From Bacteroidota bacterium (lineage in GTDB: Bacteria > Bacteroidota > Bacteroidia > Chitinophagales > Chitinophagaceae), in contig JAEYQO010000058.1 of the NCBI GenBank assembly GCA_023409975.1, positions 10,595-74,594 of the forward strand: a stretch of 64,000 bases of DNA. Direction: 5' to 3'. This document shows positions 52,266-60,476 of the stretch, piece after piece. Below the pieces are notes generated by a model. The model made no database searches. It worked only from the letters and a program-made list of their open reading frames with translations, and was not told where the DNA came from. A program made the translations under genes and the position numbers. Positions within the stretch are counted from its first letter, which is position 1. Each line of letters starts with the position of its first letter.

Positions 52266-53645
52266 ATGGCTACGGTAACGCGCGAAAACATAGGTACGCT
52301 GCACGATAAGATCACCGTAAAACTTACAAAGGAAGATTACTGGCCTTCCTTCGAAAAGTCACTGAAACAATTCGCCAAACAAGCGAATGTCCCCGGGTTC
52401 AGAAAGGGTATGGTGCCCGCCGGTATGATCCGCAAGATGTACGGACAGTCCATCTTCGGTGATGAAGTGATCCGCTCTGCGGGTTCCCAACTGGAGGATT
52501 ATCTGAAAGAACAAAAGCTTTCCATCTTCGCACAGCCCATGATCATCCCGAACGAAGAGCGGACACAACTGGATATGAACAATCCGGGAGAGGTCGATTT
52601 CAGCTTCGAGATCGGCGTGAAACCGGAATTTGAAATCCCTCCTGTTAAGAATAAGGCCACAGTTACCCGCTACCAGATCGATATCACCGAAAAAATGGTA
52701 GAAGATGAGGTCAACCGCATCAGCCGTCGCTATGGTAAAGTGGAGGATCGCGATGAGGTCGCCACAGATGACGATATCATCTACGCTACCTACGAACTGA
52801 GCGATGAAAATGGCACTGTAGCTGAAGAAAGCCAGAAAGTAGAAGATACTGTACTGTTCAGCAAAATGCCCGAAAAGCTGCGTGAGCAACTAAAAGGCAA
52901 AAAGCCAGGCGAAACTCTGGTATTCCGTCCGGCCGATATTGCAGAGGGGGATGAGCTGAACGCGTTCATGAAAGACCCTCTTAAATCCACTGCTGACGCT
53001 GCAGGCAACCATTATAAACTGACTCTTACAAAAGTCGGTTTCCTGATTCCTGCTGAACTGAATTCCGAGCTCTTCCTCCAGACGTTTCCTAATGATATGA
53101 TCGCAGATGAAGCTGCCTTCAGTGAAAAGGTACGCGAGGAACTTTCTACGGAATATGGAAGAGTAACCCGTGACCGTCTTCATAATGAGATCTATGAACT
53201 CCTGGTTCATAATACACCCATCCAACTGCCGGAGACTTTCCTGAAGCGCTGGCTGAAGGAAGGTCAGGAAAAACCGAAGTCTGATGAAGAAGTGGAAAGG
53301 GAATATCCCGGTATGGACCACCAACTGCGTTGGACACTCATCTCCGATCAGCTTATGATCGAAAACCAGATCCAGGTTTCCCGTCAGGAAGTGATCGATG
53401 ATATCAAAGCCCGCGTATTGAGCTATTTCGGAATGGAAGCCGACGAGGAAGCTACATGGATGGATAGCTATATGCAGAAGGTGATGAAAGATGAGAAGAC
53501 CATGGACGAGACTTACCGCAGGCTGCTGTTCGACCGTCTGTTCGAATGGCTGGAAGGACAACTGACCATAGAAGAAAAGACCATCGGTGAAGAAGAATTC
53601 TTCAAGCTCCAGAGCCCACACGAAGCTCATCACCATCACCACTAG
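52266..53645 (+). CDS. tig: Trigger factor
   Basis: 459 residues. This is the ribosome-associated chaperone for new polypeptides. The N-terminal ribosome-binding domain carries the signature near VPGFRKGMVP (~42-51). A degenerate FKBP-like domain (~150-255) and the C-terminal chaperone arms follow. Odd feature: the protein ends EAHHHHH, a natural five-His tail. Core gene. Confidence 0.92.
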   Translation: MATVTRENIGTLHDKITVKLTKEDYWPSFEKSLKQFAKQANVPGFRKGMVPAGMIRKMYGQSIFGDEVIRSAGSQLEDYLKEQKLSIFAQPMIIPNEERTQLDMNNPGEVDFSFEIGVKPEFEIPPVKNKATVTRYQIDITEKMVEDEVNRISRRYGKVEDRDEVATDDDIIYATYELSDENGTVAEESQKVEDTVLFSKMPEKLREQLKGKKPGETLVFRPADIAEGDELNAFMKDPLKSTADAAGNHYKLTLTKVGFLIPAELNSELFLQTFPNDMIADEAAFSEKVREELSTEYGRVTRDRLHNEIYELLVHNTPIQLPETFLKRWLKEGQEKPKSDEEVEREYPGMDHQLRWTLISDQLMIENQIQVSRQEVIDDIKARVLSYFGMEADEEATWMDSYMQKVMKDEKTMDETYRRLLFDRLFEWLEGQLTIEEKTIGEEEFFKLQSPHEAHHHHH

Positions 53646-53666
53646 TCCTTTGATAATGTAATAACC

Positions 53667-53698
53667 AGGCTGTCTCGAAAGGGACAGCCTTTTTTTTA
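53667..53698 (+). terminator. Strong intrinsic terminator of tig
   Basis: AGGCTGTCTC (53667-53676), GAAA loop, GGGACAGCCT (53681-53690), then a long T-run. Confidence 0.92.
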
Positions 53699-53765
53699 CC
53701 CCGTCACCCCGCTTCCTAAAGTTCTCCGGGTTTTCAATCGCGTGCGGCAGCCTTATCTTCGCACC

Positions 53766-53792
53766 ATGTCAGGAAAACTGTTACAGAGTTGA
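53766..53792 (+). CDS. Possible 8-codon leader ORF before miaA
   Basis: ATG at 53766 starts MSGKLLQS and ends with TGA at 53790-53792, 2 nt before the miaA ATG at 53795. TATCTTCG upstream (53757-53764) resembles a promoter -7 element. It could couple translation to miaA or be chance; there is no direct evidence that it is translated. Confidence 0.3.
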   Translation: MSGKLLQS

Positions 53793-53794
53793 AT

Positions 53795-54703
53795 ATGCCC
53801 AAAACCTTAGTGGTCATAGCCGGACCTACAGCCGTGGGGAAAACCGCTGTTGCTATCGAACTGGCAAAGGCATTGAATACCCGTATTGTTTCTGCCGACA
53901 GCCGTCAGTGTTATCACGAAATGACCATCGGGACGGCCAAACCCAGCTCGGAAGAGCTTTCGGAAGTGAAACATTATTTCATTGATGAATTTCCGGTTAC
54001 AAAGAACATCACAGCTGCAGACTATGAGCATCTCGCACTGGAGTACATCAACCAGATTTTTGAACGGAACAATTTCGCAGTACTCACAGGTGGCACCGGC
54101 CTCTACATCAAAGCAGTTTGCGAAGGTCTGGACGAAATGCCACCAGTTAATCCCGCTATAGAAAAAGAAGTAACTGACCACTACGCTACTCAGGGACTGG
54201 AATGGCTGCAGCATGCAGTCCGCCAGGAAGACCCGGAGTTCTTTTCATCGGGAGAAGTTCAAAACCCTGCCCGGCTCCTGCGCGCGCTCGTCTTCAAACG
54301 ATCAACAGGAGTAAGTATTGTCCGATTCAGGACCGGCCGGAAGAAAGAGCGTCCTTTCAGGATCATCAAATTTGTTCTGGACCTTCCCAGACCAGAGTTG
54401 TACTTAAGAATTGAACAGAGAGTCGATCAGATGATGAAGCAGGGGCTCCTCGACGAAGTCAGGACTTTATACCCGCAACGTAACTTAAAAAACCTGCAGA
54501 CGGTCGGCTACGTCGAGCTGTTCGAATACCTTGAGGGAAAATGTTCTCTGGATGAAGCAGTCGCAAACATCAGGCAGCACACCAGAAACTATGCTAAACG
54601 GCAACTCACCTGGTTTAGAAAGGACCCGGAATTCATTTGGCTGAATCCACAGAACGCGCAGGCTGCAATCCTCTCAAAACTGAATATCAACCCCGGATAC
54701 TAA
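53795..54703 (+). CDS. miaA: tRNA dimethylallyltransferase
   Basis: 302 residues from ATG 53795; a TTG at 53789 sits against the leader stop codon. MiaA puts a dimethylallyl group on A37 of tRNAs reading U-starting codons. P-loop AGPTAVGKTA (~9-18), substrate region SADSRQCYHEMTIGTAKP, TGGTGLYIKA and the tRNA-binding C-terminal part (TVGYVELFEYLEG, RNYAKRQLTWFRKD) are complete. The end overlaps rlmN by 4 nt on opposite strands. Confidence 0.96.
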   Translation: MPKTLVVIAGPTAVGKTAVAIELAKALNTRIVSADSRQCYHEMTIGTAKPSSEELSEVKHYFIDEFPVTKNITAADYEHLALEYINQIFERNNFAVLTGGTGLYIKAVCEGLDEMPPVNPAIEKEVTDHYATQGLEWLQHAVRQEDPEFFSSGEVQNPARLLRALVFKRSTGVSIVRFRTGRKKERPFRIIKFVLDLPRPELYLRIEQRVDQMMKQGLLDEVRTLYPQRNLKNLQTVGYVELFEYLEGKCSLDEAVANIRQHTRNYAKRQLTWFRKDPEFIWLNPQNAQAAILSKLNINPGY

Positions 54704-55767
54704 ACAGTAGCCTGTGCTGCTTTCACAGCTTCTTTATGGTCGATATTCGCCAGTTGCCCACAGGCTGCATCGATATCCTTACCTCTGCTCCTCCTGAGCC
54801 TTGCATTCACTTTCTTTGACTCGAGATAGCGCATAAACTGATCCGCCACCCGCTCTTCAGGTTTCTCGAAAGCAGCAGCTTCGATAGGGTTGTATTCTAT
54901 GATATTGACCAGATCAGCAGGCACCCTGCGATAAACCTTGATCAGCTCATCCGCATCCTTCAGGCTATCATTAAAATCTTTAAAGAGGATGTATTCAAAG
55001 GTGATCTCGTTTTTAGTCATCAGATAGAAGTAATTCAGCGCATCAATGAGCTCTTTAAGGTTGTTGGTCTCATTGATCGGCATAATCTCATTTCGCTTGA
55101 CATCATTAGCCGCGTGAAGCGACAAGGCCAGCTTAAAACGAACCTGATCATCGCCCAGCTTCCTGATCATCCTGGCAACTCCTGCTGTGGAGACTGTAAT
55201 ACGTCTCGGACTCATTCCCAGGCATTCCGGATCTGTAATCTTGTTTATGGCTTTCAACACATTGCTATAATTAAGCAGAGGCTCGCCCATTCCCATAAAA
55301 ACAATATTTGTCAGCGGCTTTCCGTAGTGCTTGATCGCCTGCTCATTGACAAGGACCACCTGATCGACGATCTCGTCAAAATCAAGATTGCGTTTGCGTG
55401 GCAGGTAACCCGTAGCACAAAACTTGCAGGAAAGTGAGCACCCCACCTGTGAAGAAACACAAACCGTCAACCGCTTATCCGTCGGAATAAGTACAGATTC
55501 TATAAAATGACCATCATGAGTGATCATCCGGTTCTTGATGGTGCCATCAGCACTAAACTGACTATGATCGATCCTGAGAGCTGGTATCGTGTAATCCGCC
55601 GAAAGGCGCTCCCGGAGCGCTTTGGAGAGATTACTCATATCTCCGATATTCGCCGCGAATTTCTTCCAGAGCCATTCATTGATCTGTTTCGCACGAAACG
55701 CAGGCTCTCCCCAGTCTTTCAATTGCTGCTGTAGTTGCTCCGGAGTCAGACTTCTCAGGTTCTTCAT
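54700..55767 (-). CDS. rlmN: Dual-specificity 23S rRNA/tRNA adenine C2-methyltransferase
   Basis: 355 residues. A radical SAM enzyme methylating A2503 of 23S rRNA and A37 of some tRNAs. The cluster-binding motif is C110-SLS-C114-KF-C117, and the reactive Cys near the C-terminus is Cys336 (IDAACGQL). GMGEPLLNY and SLHAANDVKR are further signatures. The minus-strand promoter TACCTTTG lies at 55772-55779. Convergent with miaA. Confidence 0.96.
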   Translation of the reverse strand: MKNLRSLTPEQLQQQLKDWGEPAFRAKQINEWLWKKFAANIGDMSNLSKALRERLSADYTIPALRIDHSQFSADGTIKNRMITHDGHFIESVLIPTDKRLTVCVSSQVGCSLSCKFCATGYLPRKRNLDFDEIVDQVVLVNEQAIKHYGKPLTNIVFMGMGEPLLNYSNVLKAINKITDPECLGMSPRRITVSTAGVARMIRKLGDDQVRFKLALSLHAANDVKRNEIMPINETNNLKELIDALNYFYLMTKNEITFEYILFKDFNDSLKDADELIKVYRRVPADLVNIIEYNPIEAAAFEKPEERVADQFMRYLESKKVNARLRRSRGKDIDAACGQLANIDHKEAVKAAQATV

Positions 55768-55771
55768 GCTG

Positions 55772-55779
55772 CAAAGGTA
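55772..55779 (-). promoter_or_regulatory. Promoter -7 element TACCTTTG for rlmN (minus strand)
   Basis: CAAAGGTA on the plus strand, 4 bp upstream of the rlmN start at 55767; a near-leaderless arrangement. Confidence 0.5.
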
Positions 55780-55822
55780 AGATGCTAAACGCCAAGCACA
55801 AGTTAAATATTGCAGTAAAATA

Positions 55823-55830
55823 TATCTTTG
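55823..55830 (+). promoter_or_regulatory. Promoter -7 element TATCTTTG
   Basis: An exact TAnnTTTG match, 56 bp upstream of the ATG at 55887. Confidence 0.5.
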
Positions 55831-55886
55831 TTGGTGCTATATATGTTCAAAATAATCTTATATTTTTCTAAACAAAACACAGTAAT

Positions 55887-56894
55887 ATGAAAAAGGTACT
55901 CCGCTTTATTGGCGTCCTACTCCTCATCATCATGGCAGGCGTCATTATCCTCGGCCTGATCGCACCGAAAGATATCCAGGTAGAACGCGCTCTCGTCATC
56001 AATGCGCCTAAACATGTAGTCGCTAAGCAGATGTTCAGCTTCAGCAATTTTGAAAACTGGAACCCCTGGCTGGCATACGACCCGAACACCAAATCGACCA
56101 TAGAGGGTGAAGATGGAACACAAGGATCAAGATACTCCTGGACCAGCGATGAGATTGGCAGTGGTGAAATGGTAATGGATGAGGTGAGTGACGAACAAAT
56201 CCATTACAGCATGAAATTTTTCAATCCCTGGGGCGACTCTGATGCTGATGGCTATTGGAAACTACAGGACCTCGGCAATGGCCAGACAAAGGCTGTATGG
56301 ACCTTCAATACACATATGGGATTTCCTTTTAACGGACTGATGATGGCTATGGGAATGGGAAAAAGTCTGGAAAAAGATTTTGACAAGGGCCTCGACAATC
56401 TGAAGAATTATGCAGAAATGCACGCCAATGATGCCCCGGATTACAAGATCGAATCGATTCAATACCCAGGACATACCTATGCTGCTATCCGCAAAACGAT
56501 TTCAGTTGATCATGCCACTATGATGCAGTTCTTTGACGAAAGCTATCAGGCACTCGGCCAGGCTGCTGGTCCCCGGATCTCCGGACCCGCCAGCGCGCTC
56601 ACCTACAATTGGGATGAAGCTAACAAACAGGCAGATATAGCTGTTGCATTCCCGGTCTCCGGAGAAGAAGCTGTCAAAGGCGCCACAATGATCAGGGTTG
56701 ATCCCTCACCCGCATACCGCCTTACCTATATGGGCGGATATAGCGGGCTCTATGCTGCTCACGATCAGATCGGCAAACATGTGGCAGCCCAGGGCAAGAC
56801 GCCCACACTCGCGCTGGAAGAATATATTACCAGCCCCGGAGAGGAGCGGGATTCCACCAAATGGGTCACACATGTGATCTATCTGGTAAACTAA
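55887..56894 (+). CDS. SRPBCC-domain protein with C-terminal GyrI-like domain
   Basis: 335 residues. An N-terminal membrane helix (~8-26, IGVLLLIIMAGVIILGL), an SRPBCC ligand-binding domain (~30-175; IQVERALVINAPKHVVAKQM, FENWNPWLAYDPNTKS) and a GyrI-like effector-binding domain (~185-335; HTYAAIRKTISVDHATMMQF). The combination is common in Bacteroidota; small-molecule binding is likely, but the ligand and role are unknown. Confidence 0.85.
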   Translation: MKKVLRFIGVLLLIIMAGVIILGLIAPKDIQVERALVINAPKHVVAKQMFSFSNFENWNPWLAYDPNTKSTIEGEDGTQGSRYSWTSDEIGSGEMVMDEVSDEQIHYSMKFFNPWGDSDADGYWKLQDLGNGQTKAVWTFNTHMGFPFNGLMMAMGMGKSLEKDFDKGLDNLKNYAEMHANDAPDYKIESIQYPGHTYAAIRKTISVDHATMMQFFDESYQALGQAAGPRISGPASALTYNWDEANKQADIAVAFPVSGEEAVKGATMIRVDPSPAYRLTYMGGYSGLYAAHDQIGKHVAAQGKTPTLALEEYITSPGEERDSTKWVTHVIYLVN

Positions 56895-56921
56895 ATAGCT
56901 AAAATTTTTTTCTGGTTTAAG

Positions 56922-56955
56922 AATGCTCCGGGCTGTCCTGGGGCATTTCTTTTTT
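56922..56955 (+). terminator. Intrinsic terminator
   Basis: AATGCTCCGGG (56922-56932), loop CTGT, CCTGGGGCATT (56937-56947; two G-T pairs), then a T-rich tail. Confidence 0.8.
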
Positions 56956-57042
56956 CAATCATCAAAAGTGCAGCCCTTCGGGTAGGCCGATCATTATCAA
57001 ACCACTACACAGTAAATCATATATTCGCAGGGAGTAGTGCCC

Positions 57043-59019
57043 ATGAAGGTTTCCATCATCATTGTCAATTACAACGTCCGGTACTTCCTGGAAGTCTGTC
57101 TGCATTCTGTTTACAGAGCACTGGACAATATAAATGGCGAAGTGATTGTGGTCGACAACAATTCTGTCGACGATAGCTGCGATATGGTGAGGAAGCAGTT
57201 CCCACAAACAGTACTCATTGAAAACACCGCTAACACCGGATTTTCCAGGGCCAATAACCAGGGCTTTGCAGTTGCGAAAGGAGAGTATATCCTCTTCCTG
57301 AACCCCGATACCGTTGTGCCAGAGGATTTTTTCGGTAAAATGCTGGATTATATGGACCGGCACCCCGAAGCAGGTGGCATCGGTCCCCGGCTCATCGATG
57401 GTAAAGGGCAGTACGCCCCTGACTCTAAAAAGTCCTTCCCCACTTTGTCGGTAGCGATCTTCAAAGCTACCGGTATCAATAAACTTTTTCCCCGGTCGCC
57501 CCTTTTCAACAAATATTATGCACCACAGATCGGTGAGTGGGAAACTGCCGCGGTAGAAGTCCTTTCAGGTTGCTGCATGATGATGCGTCGCGAGGCCATT
57601 CTGGCTGCTGGCGGCGCATTCGATGAAGACTTCTTCATGTATTTCGAGGATGGGGATCTTTGTTACCGAATCCGGAAAGCAGGTTTTAGCAATATCTATT
57701 TTCCGGAAGTCACGGTAATTCACTACAAAGGTGAAAGCACCCGCAAGACGACACTTTCCTATGTGAAGATCTTCAATGAAGCCTTCGCCATTTTTGCAAA
57801 AAAACACTACAGCAGTACCAACGCCCGGACATTCCTTTTTTTCATCAATGCAGGGGTAGTGCTGCGGGCCATATTATCCATGATCAAAACGATCCTGAAG
57901 ATCTTCAGGATGCCTTTGTTCGATACCATTATTCTATTACTGACGCTTTGGTTCATAAAGGAGTTCTGGACGGAGGAAGTAAAGAACGCACCAATACCCC
58001 TCAGCTCCGTTTACCTAACCTTTCCTGTCTATGTGCTCATCTGGACAGTAAGTATGTTCCTGAACGGCAGCTATGATCAGCCCTATCGGGCAACGCGTGT
58101 CATCAGGGGGATGCTTATCGGCACCATCTTCTGTCTTGCATTTTTCGGACTGATCCCGGCAGAGATCAGGCACTCCCGTGCGATCATCATACTGTCTGGC
58201 CTGTTTGGCGCCGTCCTGCTGGTAGCCTTGCATGAGTTACTGTACAGACTGGGTGTATTGCGTATCGTCCCCTATGATGCTGTTCCGCATGGGGCCCTGG
58301 TGGTTGCAGAGCAGGACCAGTACGAAAAAACAGCAGCATTGTTGCGTCGGGTGCATTACGCTCCGGAGATCTATGGAAGAGCAGGAATCCGGCCGGAGGA
58401 TACGAACGGCACCCTGGGAACATTGCCTGATCTGAAAGCCATAGCCCGGACAGCGGGTGTCAACGAAATCATATTCTGTGTCAATGGGTTGAGATATCAG
58501 CAGATCCTTGCACAGATGCAACACTGCGGTGGAGCATTTGAATATAAGATCCATCTTCCCGGGAGCCGCAGTTTTGTAGGCAGCAATTCCAGCAATACCT
58601 CGGGAGACCTCTACACCATTGATCAGCGGTATAATATCGCCAGTAGTCCACAAAGAAGAAACAAAAGGGTATTTGATATCGCCAGTTCATTGATGCTATT
58701 ACTATTCAGTCCGATTCTGGTCTGGTGGGTCCATCGGAAACAGGGATATTTCAGTAATAGCTGGAACGTTCTTATCGGCAGCCGCACCTGGATTGGATAT
58801 CCTCAGACCGAGCAGCAGTTTCAGGACCTGCCGCAACTGCGGGAGGCGATATTACCACCGTATTATTTATTACCCGGGTTTCAGCCGGCAGGAGAGATAC
58901 GCCGGAAGATGTACCTGCGTTATGCCAGAGATTATAAGCCGGTGCAGGACCTCCAGTTTCTGATGAAGAATTTCCCGTTTTTAGGAAGAGAAACTGAAAA
59001 AGATTTTGTGAAAAGATAA
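57043..59019 (+). CDS. Family 2 glycosyltransferase fused to a membrane sugar-transferase-like C-terminal half
   Basis: 658 residues from ATG 57043 (an in-frame GTG is two codons earlier). Residues ~1-250 are a complete GT-A family 2 domain (VSIIIVNYNVRYFLE, VVDNNSVDD, LFLNPDT, FFMYFEDGDLCYR). From ~265 come four or five membrane helices, a Rossmann-like segment (~405-490; ALVVAEQDQYEKTAALLRRV) and a part resembling WbaP/WcaJ phosphoglycosyltransferases (NKRVFDIASSLMLLL; NVLIGSRTWIGYP at ~575). The catalytic acidic residue and Arg-rich motif of that family are not evident, so the second half may be non-catalytic. Likely makes surface polysaccharide. Confidence 0.85.
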   Translation: MKVSIIIVNYNVRYFLEVCLHSVYRALDNINGEVIVVDNNSVDDSCDMVRKQFPQTVLIENTANTGFSRANNQGFAVAKGEYILFLNPDTVVPEDFFGKMLDYMDRHPEAGGIGPRLIDGKGQYAPDSKKSFPTLSVAIFKATGINKLFPRSPLFNKYYAPQIGEWETAAVEVLSGCCMMMRREAILAAGGAFDEDFFMYFEDGDLCYRIRKAGFSNIYFPEVTVIHYKGESTRKTTLSYVKIFNEAFAIFAKKHYSSTNARTFLFFINAGVVLRAILSMIKTILKIFRMPLFDTIILLLTLWFIKEFWTEEVKNAPIPLSSVYLTFPVYVLIWTVSMFLNGSYDQPYRATRVIRGMLIGTIFCLAFFGLIPAEIRHSRAIIILSGLFGAVLLVALHELLYRLGVLRIVPYDAVPHGALVVAEQDQYEKTAALLRRVHYAPEIYGRAGIRPEDTNGTLGTLPDLKAIARTAGVNEIIFCVNGLRYQQILAQMQHCGGAFEYKIHLPGSRSFVGSNSSNTSGDLYTIDQRYNIASSPQRRNKRVFDIASSLMLLLFSPILVWWVHRKQGYFSNSWNVLIGSRTWIGYPQTEQQFQDLPQLREAILPPYYLLPGFQPAGEIRRKMYLRYARDYKPVQDLQFLMKNFPFLGRETEKDFVKR

Positions 59020-59034
59020 AGCTGATTATCTTTG
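59005..59034 (+). promoter_or_regulatory. Promoter of tRNA-Asn (TTTG, 18 bp, TATCTTTG)
   Basis: TTTG at 59005-59008, an 18-bp spacer and TATCTTTG at 59027-59034, inside the end of the glycosyltransferase gene; the tRNA starts 17 bp later. The best consensus promoter in the window. Confidence 0.8.
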
Positions 59035-59050
59035 CAATCCCGAAACACAA

Positions 59051-59127
59051 TCCTCCTTAGCTCAGTTGGTTAGAGCACCTGACTGTTAATCAGGGGGTCG
59101 TAGGTTCAAGTCCTACAGGGGGAGCCA
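59051..59127 (+). tRNA. tRNA-Asn (anticodon GTT)
   Basis: A 77-nt cloverleaf: acceptor TCCTCCT/AGGGGGA (one G-T pair), D-arm GCTC/GAGC, anticodon loop CTGTTAA (GTT at 59085-59087), T-arm GTAGG/CCTAC, discriminator G and encoded CCA (59125-59127). It is the left border of the accessory region. Confidence 0.96.
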
Positions 59128-59208
59128 CTAAAATCAAGGTCTGGATAATTCCAGACCTTTTTCTTTTATACTAGTCGCAGTATTTATTGCATTGAATTGG
59201 TTGTAGAC

Positions 59209-59240
59209 GTCAGGTGCTCAACCCAACTGAGCGCGGAGGA
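59209..59240 (-). repeat. Inverted, degenerate 5' half of a tRNA-Asn-like sequence
   Basis: The minus strand reads TCCTCCGCGCTCAGTTGGGT then TGAGCACCTGAC, matching the first 33 nt of tRNA-Asn at about 27 positions (acceptor 5' strand, D-arm, start of anticodon stem). It stops inside the anticodon stem. It lies 82 bp downstream of the intact tRNA in the opposite orientation. Confidence 0.75.
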
Positions 59241-59294
59241 GCAATGCTATCTGTTTCGTTATTAGTTGATACTCTAAAAAAAGTAAATTGCTGA

Positions 59295-60248
59295 ATGCCC
59301 AGCTTTGTTTTAGAAGAAGTTATATCGGAACTAGTAGATAGTAATCGTTCTCTTTCTTCTCCTTTACTAAAACTACAGTACTTCGCTGAGCTGACTAACA
59401 ATAAAGAACTATTAGCATTCGTACGTTCTGAACTGAATGGATATAAAGAAGTTCAGAACATGCCAGATTACAGGATTGCGGATGCCCAAGTTTTAGTTGA
59501 TTTTCAGTTTGGACCTACACAACATTTAGGTAAGGTCTTTCCAGTAGAAATGATAGATGAACAGCATCAACCAGCATTTAAATATTTATACCTTAATGAA
59601 TCTGTCAGTGTACTAGAGAAGATTGAACGTGACCCAGGTACTGACCAGTTTATTATCCAAACATTCCCACTTTCCCTTTTACATTTTCTACAATCGGGTA
59701 CTGCACAACTGTATACCAATCCACATTTTAAAGCAAGAGTTTTTGCAGCAAAGAAAATTACCAATCGAAATTGTGTTACCAGTGCTCTTACAGCATTAAG
59801 GTCCCGATTATTATCCTTCTCTATGGAGATAGGTAAAACTTTCGGGTACAATATTCAGATTGAGTCATTTAATCGCGAAGAAATAAACAATAAAAAAATA
59901 GTAACTATTATGAACACTACGATTACAAATAACGGCGATGGCAACATCGTCAATACCGGTGCACATGCATCAGTGAATGCATCAATTCAAATTAATAAAG
60001 GGGATAAACAAGAGTTACTTGGGAAATTAAAAGGCTTGGGTGTCGAGGATAAGGACATTAATGAGCTGGAGGCAATCATTGACTCAGAAACACCCGATTA
60101 TACTACCCAGACACTCGGACATAAGACCATAGATTGGATAACAAACGTATCAGGTAAGGCTTTAAAGGGTATAGGCGGAATTGCCAAGGAGGTGACATCA
60201 TCTTTGCTTGCCAACCTGATTATGCAATATTTTGGTATTCCCAGCTAG
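59295..60248 (+). CDS. AbiTii-domain protein (probable defence-related)
   Basis: 317 residues. The first ~190 residues match the AbiTii domain of abortive-infection-type proteins (EEVISELVDSNRSLSSPLLK, ELLAFVRSELNGY, MPDYRI). A linker with NNGDGNIVNTG (212-222), a motif often seen in bacterial conflict proteins, follows. The last ~35 residues (WITNVSGKALKGIGGIAKEV ... LIMQYFGI) are glycine/alanine-rich and amphipathic and could touch membranes (inference). AT-rich codon use differs from the core genes. It is the first gene after tRNA-Asn and the half-tRNA. Confidence 0.75.
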   Translation: MPSFVLEEVISELVDSNRSLSSPLLKLQYFAELTNNKELLAFVRSELNGYKEVQNMPDYRIADAQVLVDFQFGPTQHLGKVFPVEMIDEQHQPAFKYLYLNESVSVLEKIERDPGTDQFIIQTFPLSLLHFLQSGTAQLYTNPHFKARVFAAKKITNRNCVTSALTALRSRLLSFSMEIGKTFGYNIQIESFNREEINNKKIVTIMNTTITNNGDGNIVNTGAHASVNASIQINKGDKQELLGKLKGLGVEDKDINELEAIIDSETPDYTTQTLGHKTIDWITNVSGKALKGIGGIAKEVTSSLLANLIMQYFGIPS

Positions 60249-60317
60249 GATGAGCTGACCTAATTAATCGAGCCCATACACATCTACATGAAATTAATCT
60301 GAGATGCTAACAACTAA

Positions 60318-60476
60318 AGAAAAGGATGTGAAATTCTAGCTGTAATTGTTCACAACGATGGCGAAAAAATGTTAGATGGAGAAGTAATCGCCCAGGATTT
60401 AAATCTTAAAACATCTTCAGTTATGAAGGTGGTTGAGTACCTGACAAGGCGGGGGCTGATAGAGTTGATAAGTTGA
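60318..60476 (+). pseudogene. Fragment of a winged-helix DNA-binding protein
   Basis: An open frame of 52 codons without a good start (one Met codon at 60369) ends at TGA 60474-60476. It reads like part of a winged helix: GEVIAQDLNLKTSSVMKVVE then YLTRRGLIEL. It overlaps the end of the minus-strand small gene at 60421, which suggests a junction of two fragments. No full gene is visible. Confidence 0.4.

Noticed and set aside
52890..53642. 250-codon open frame on the minus strand
   Set aside because: It is antisense to trigger factor and has no protein-family features.
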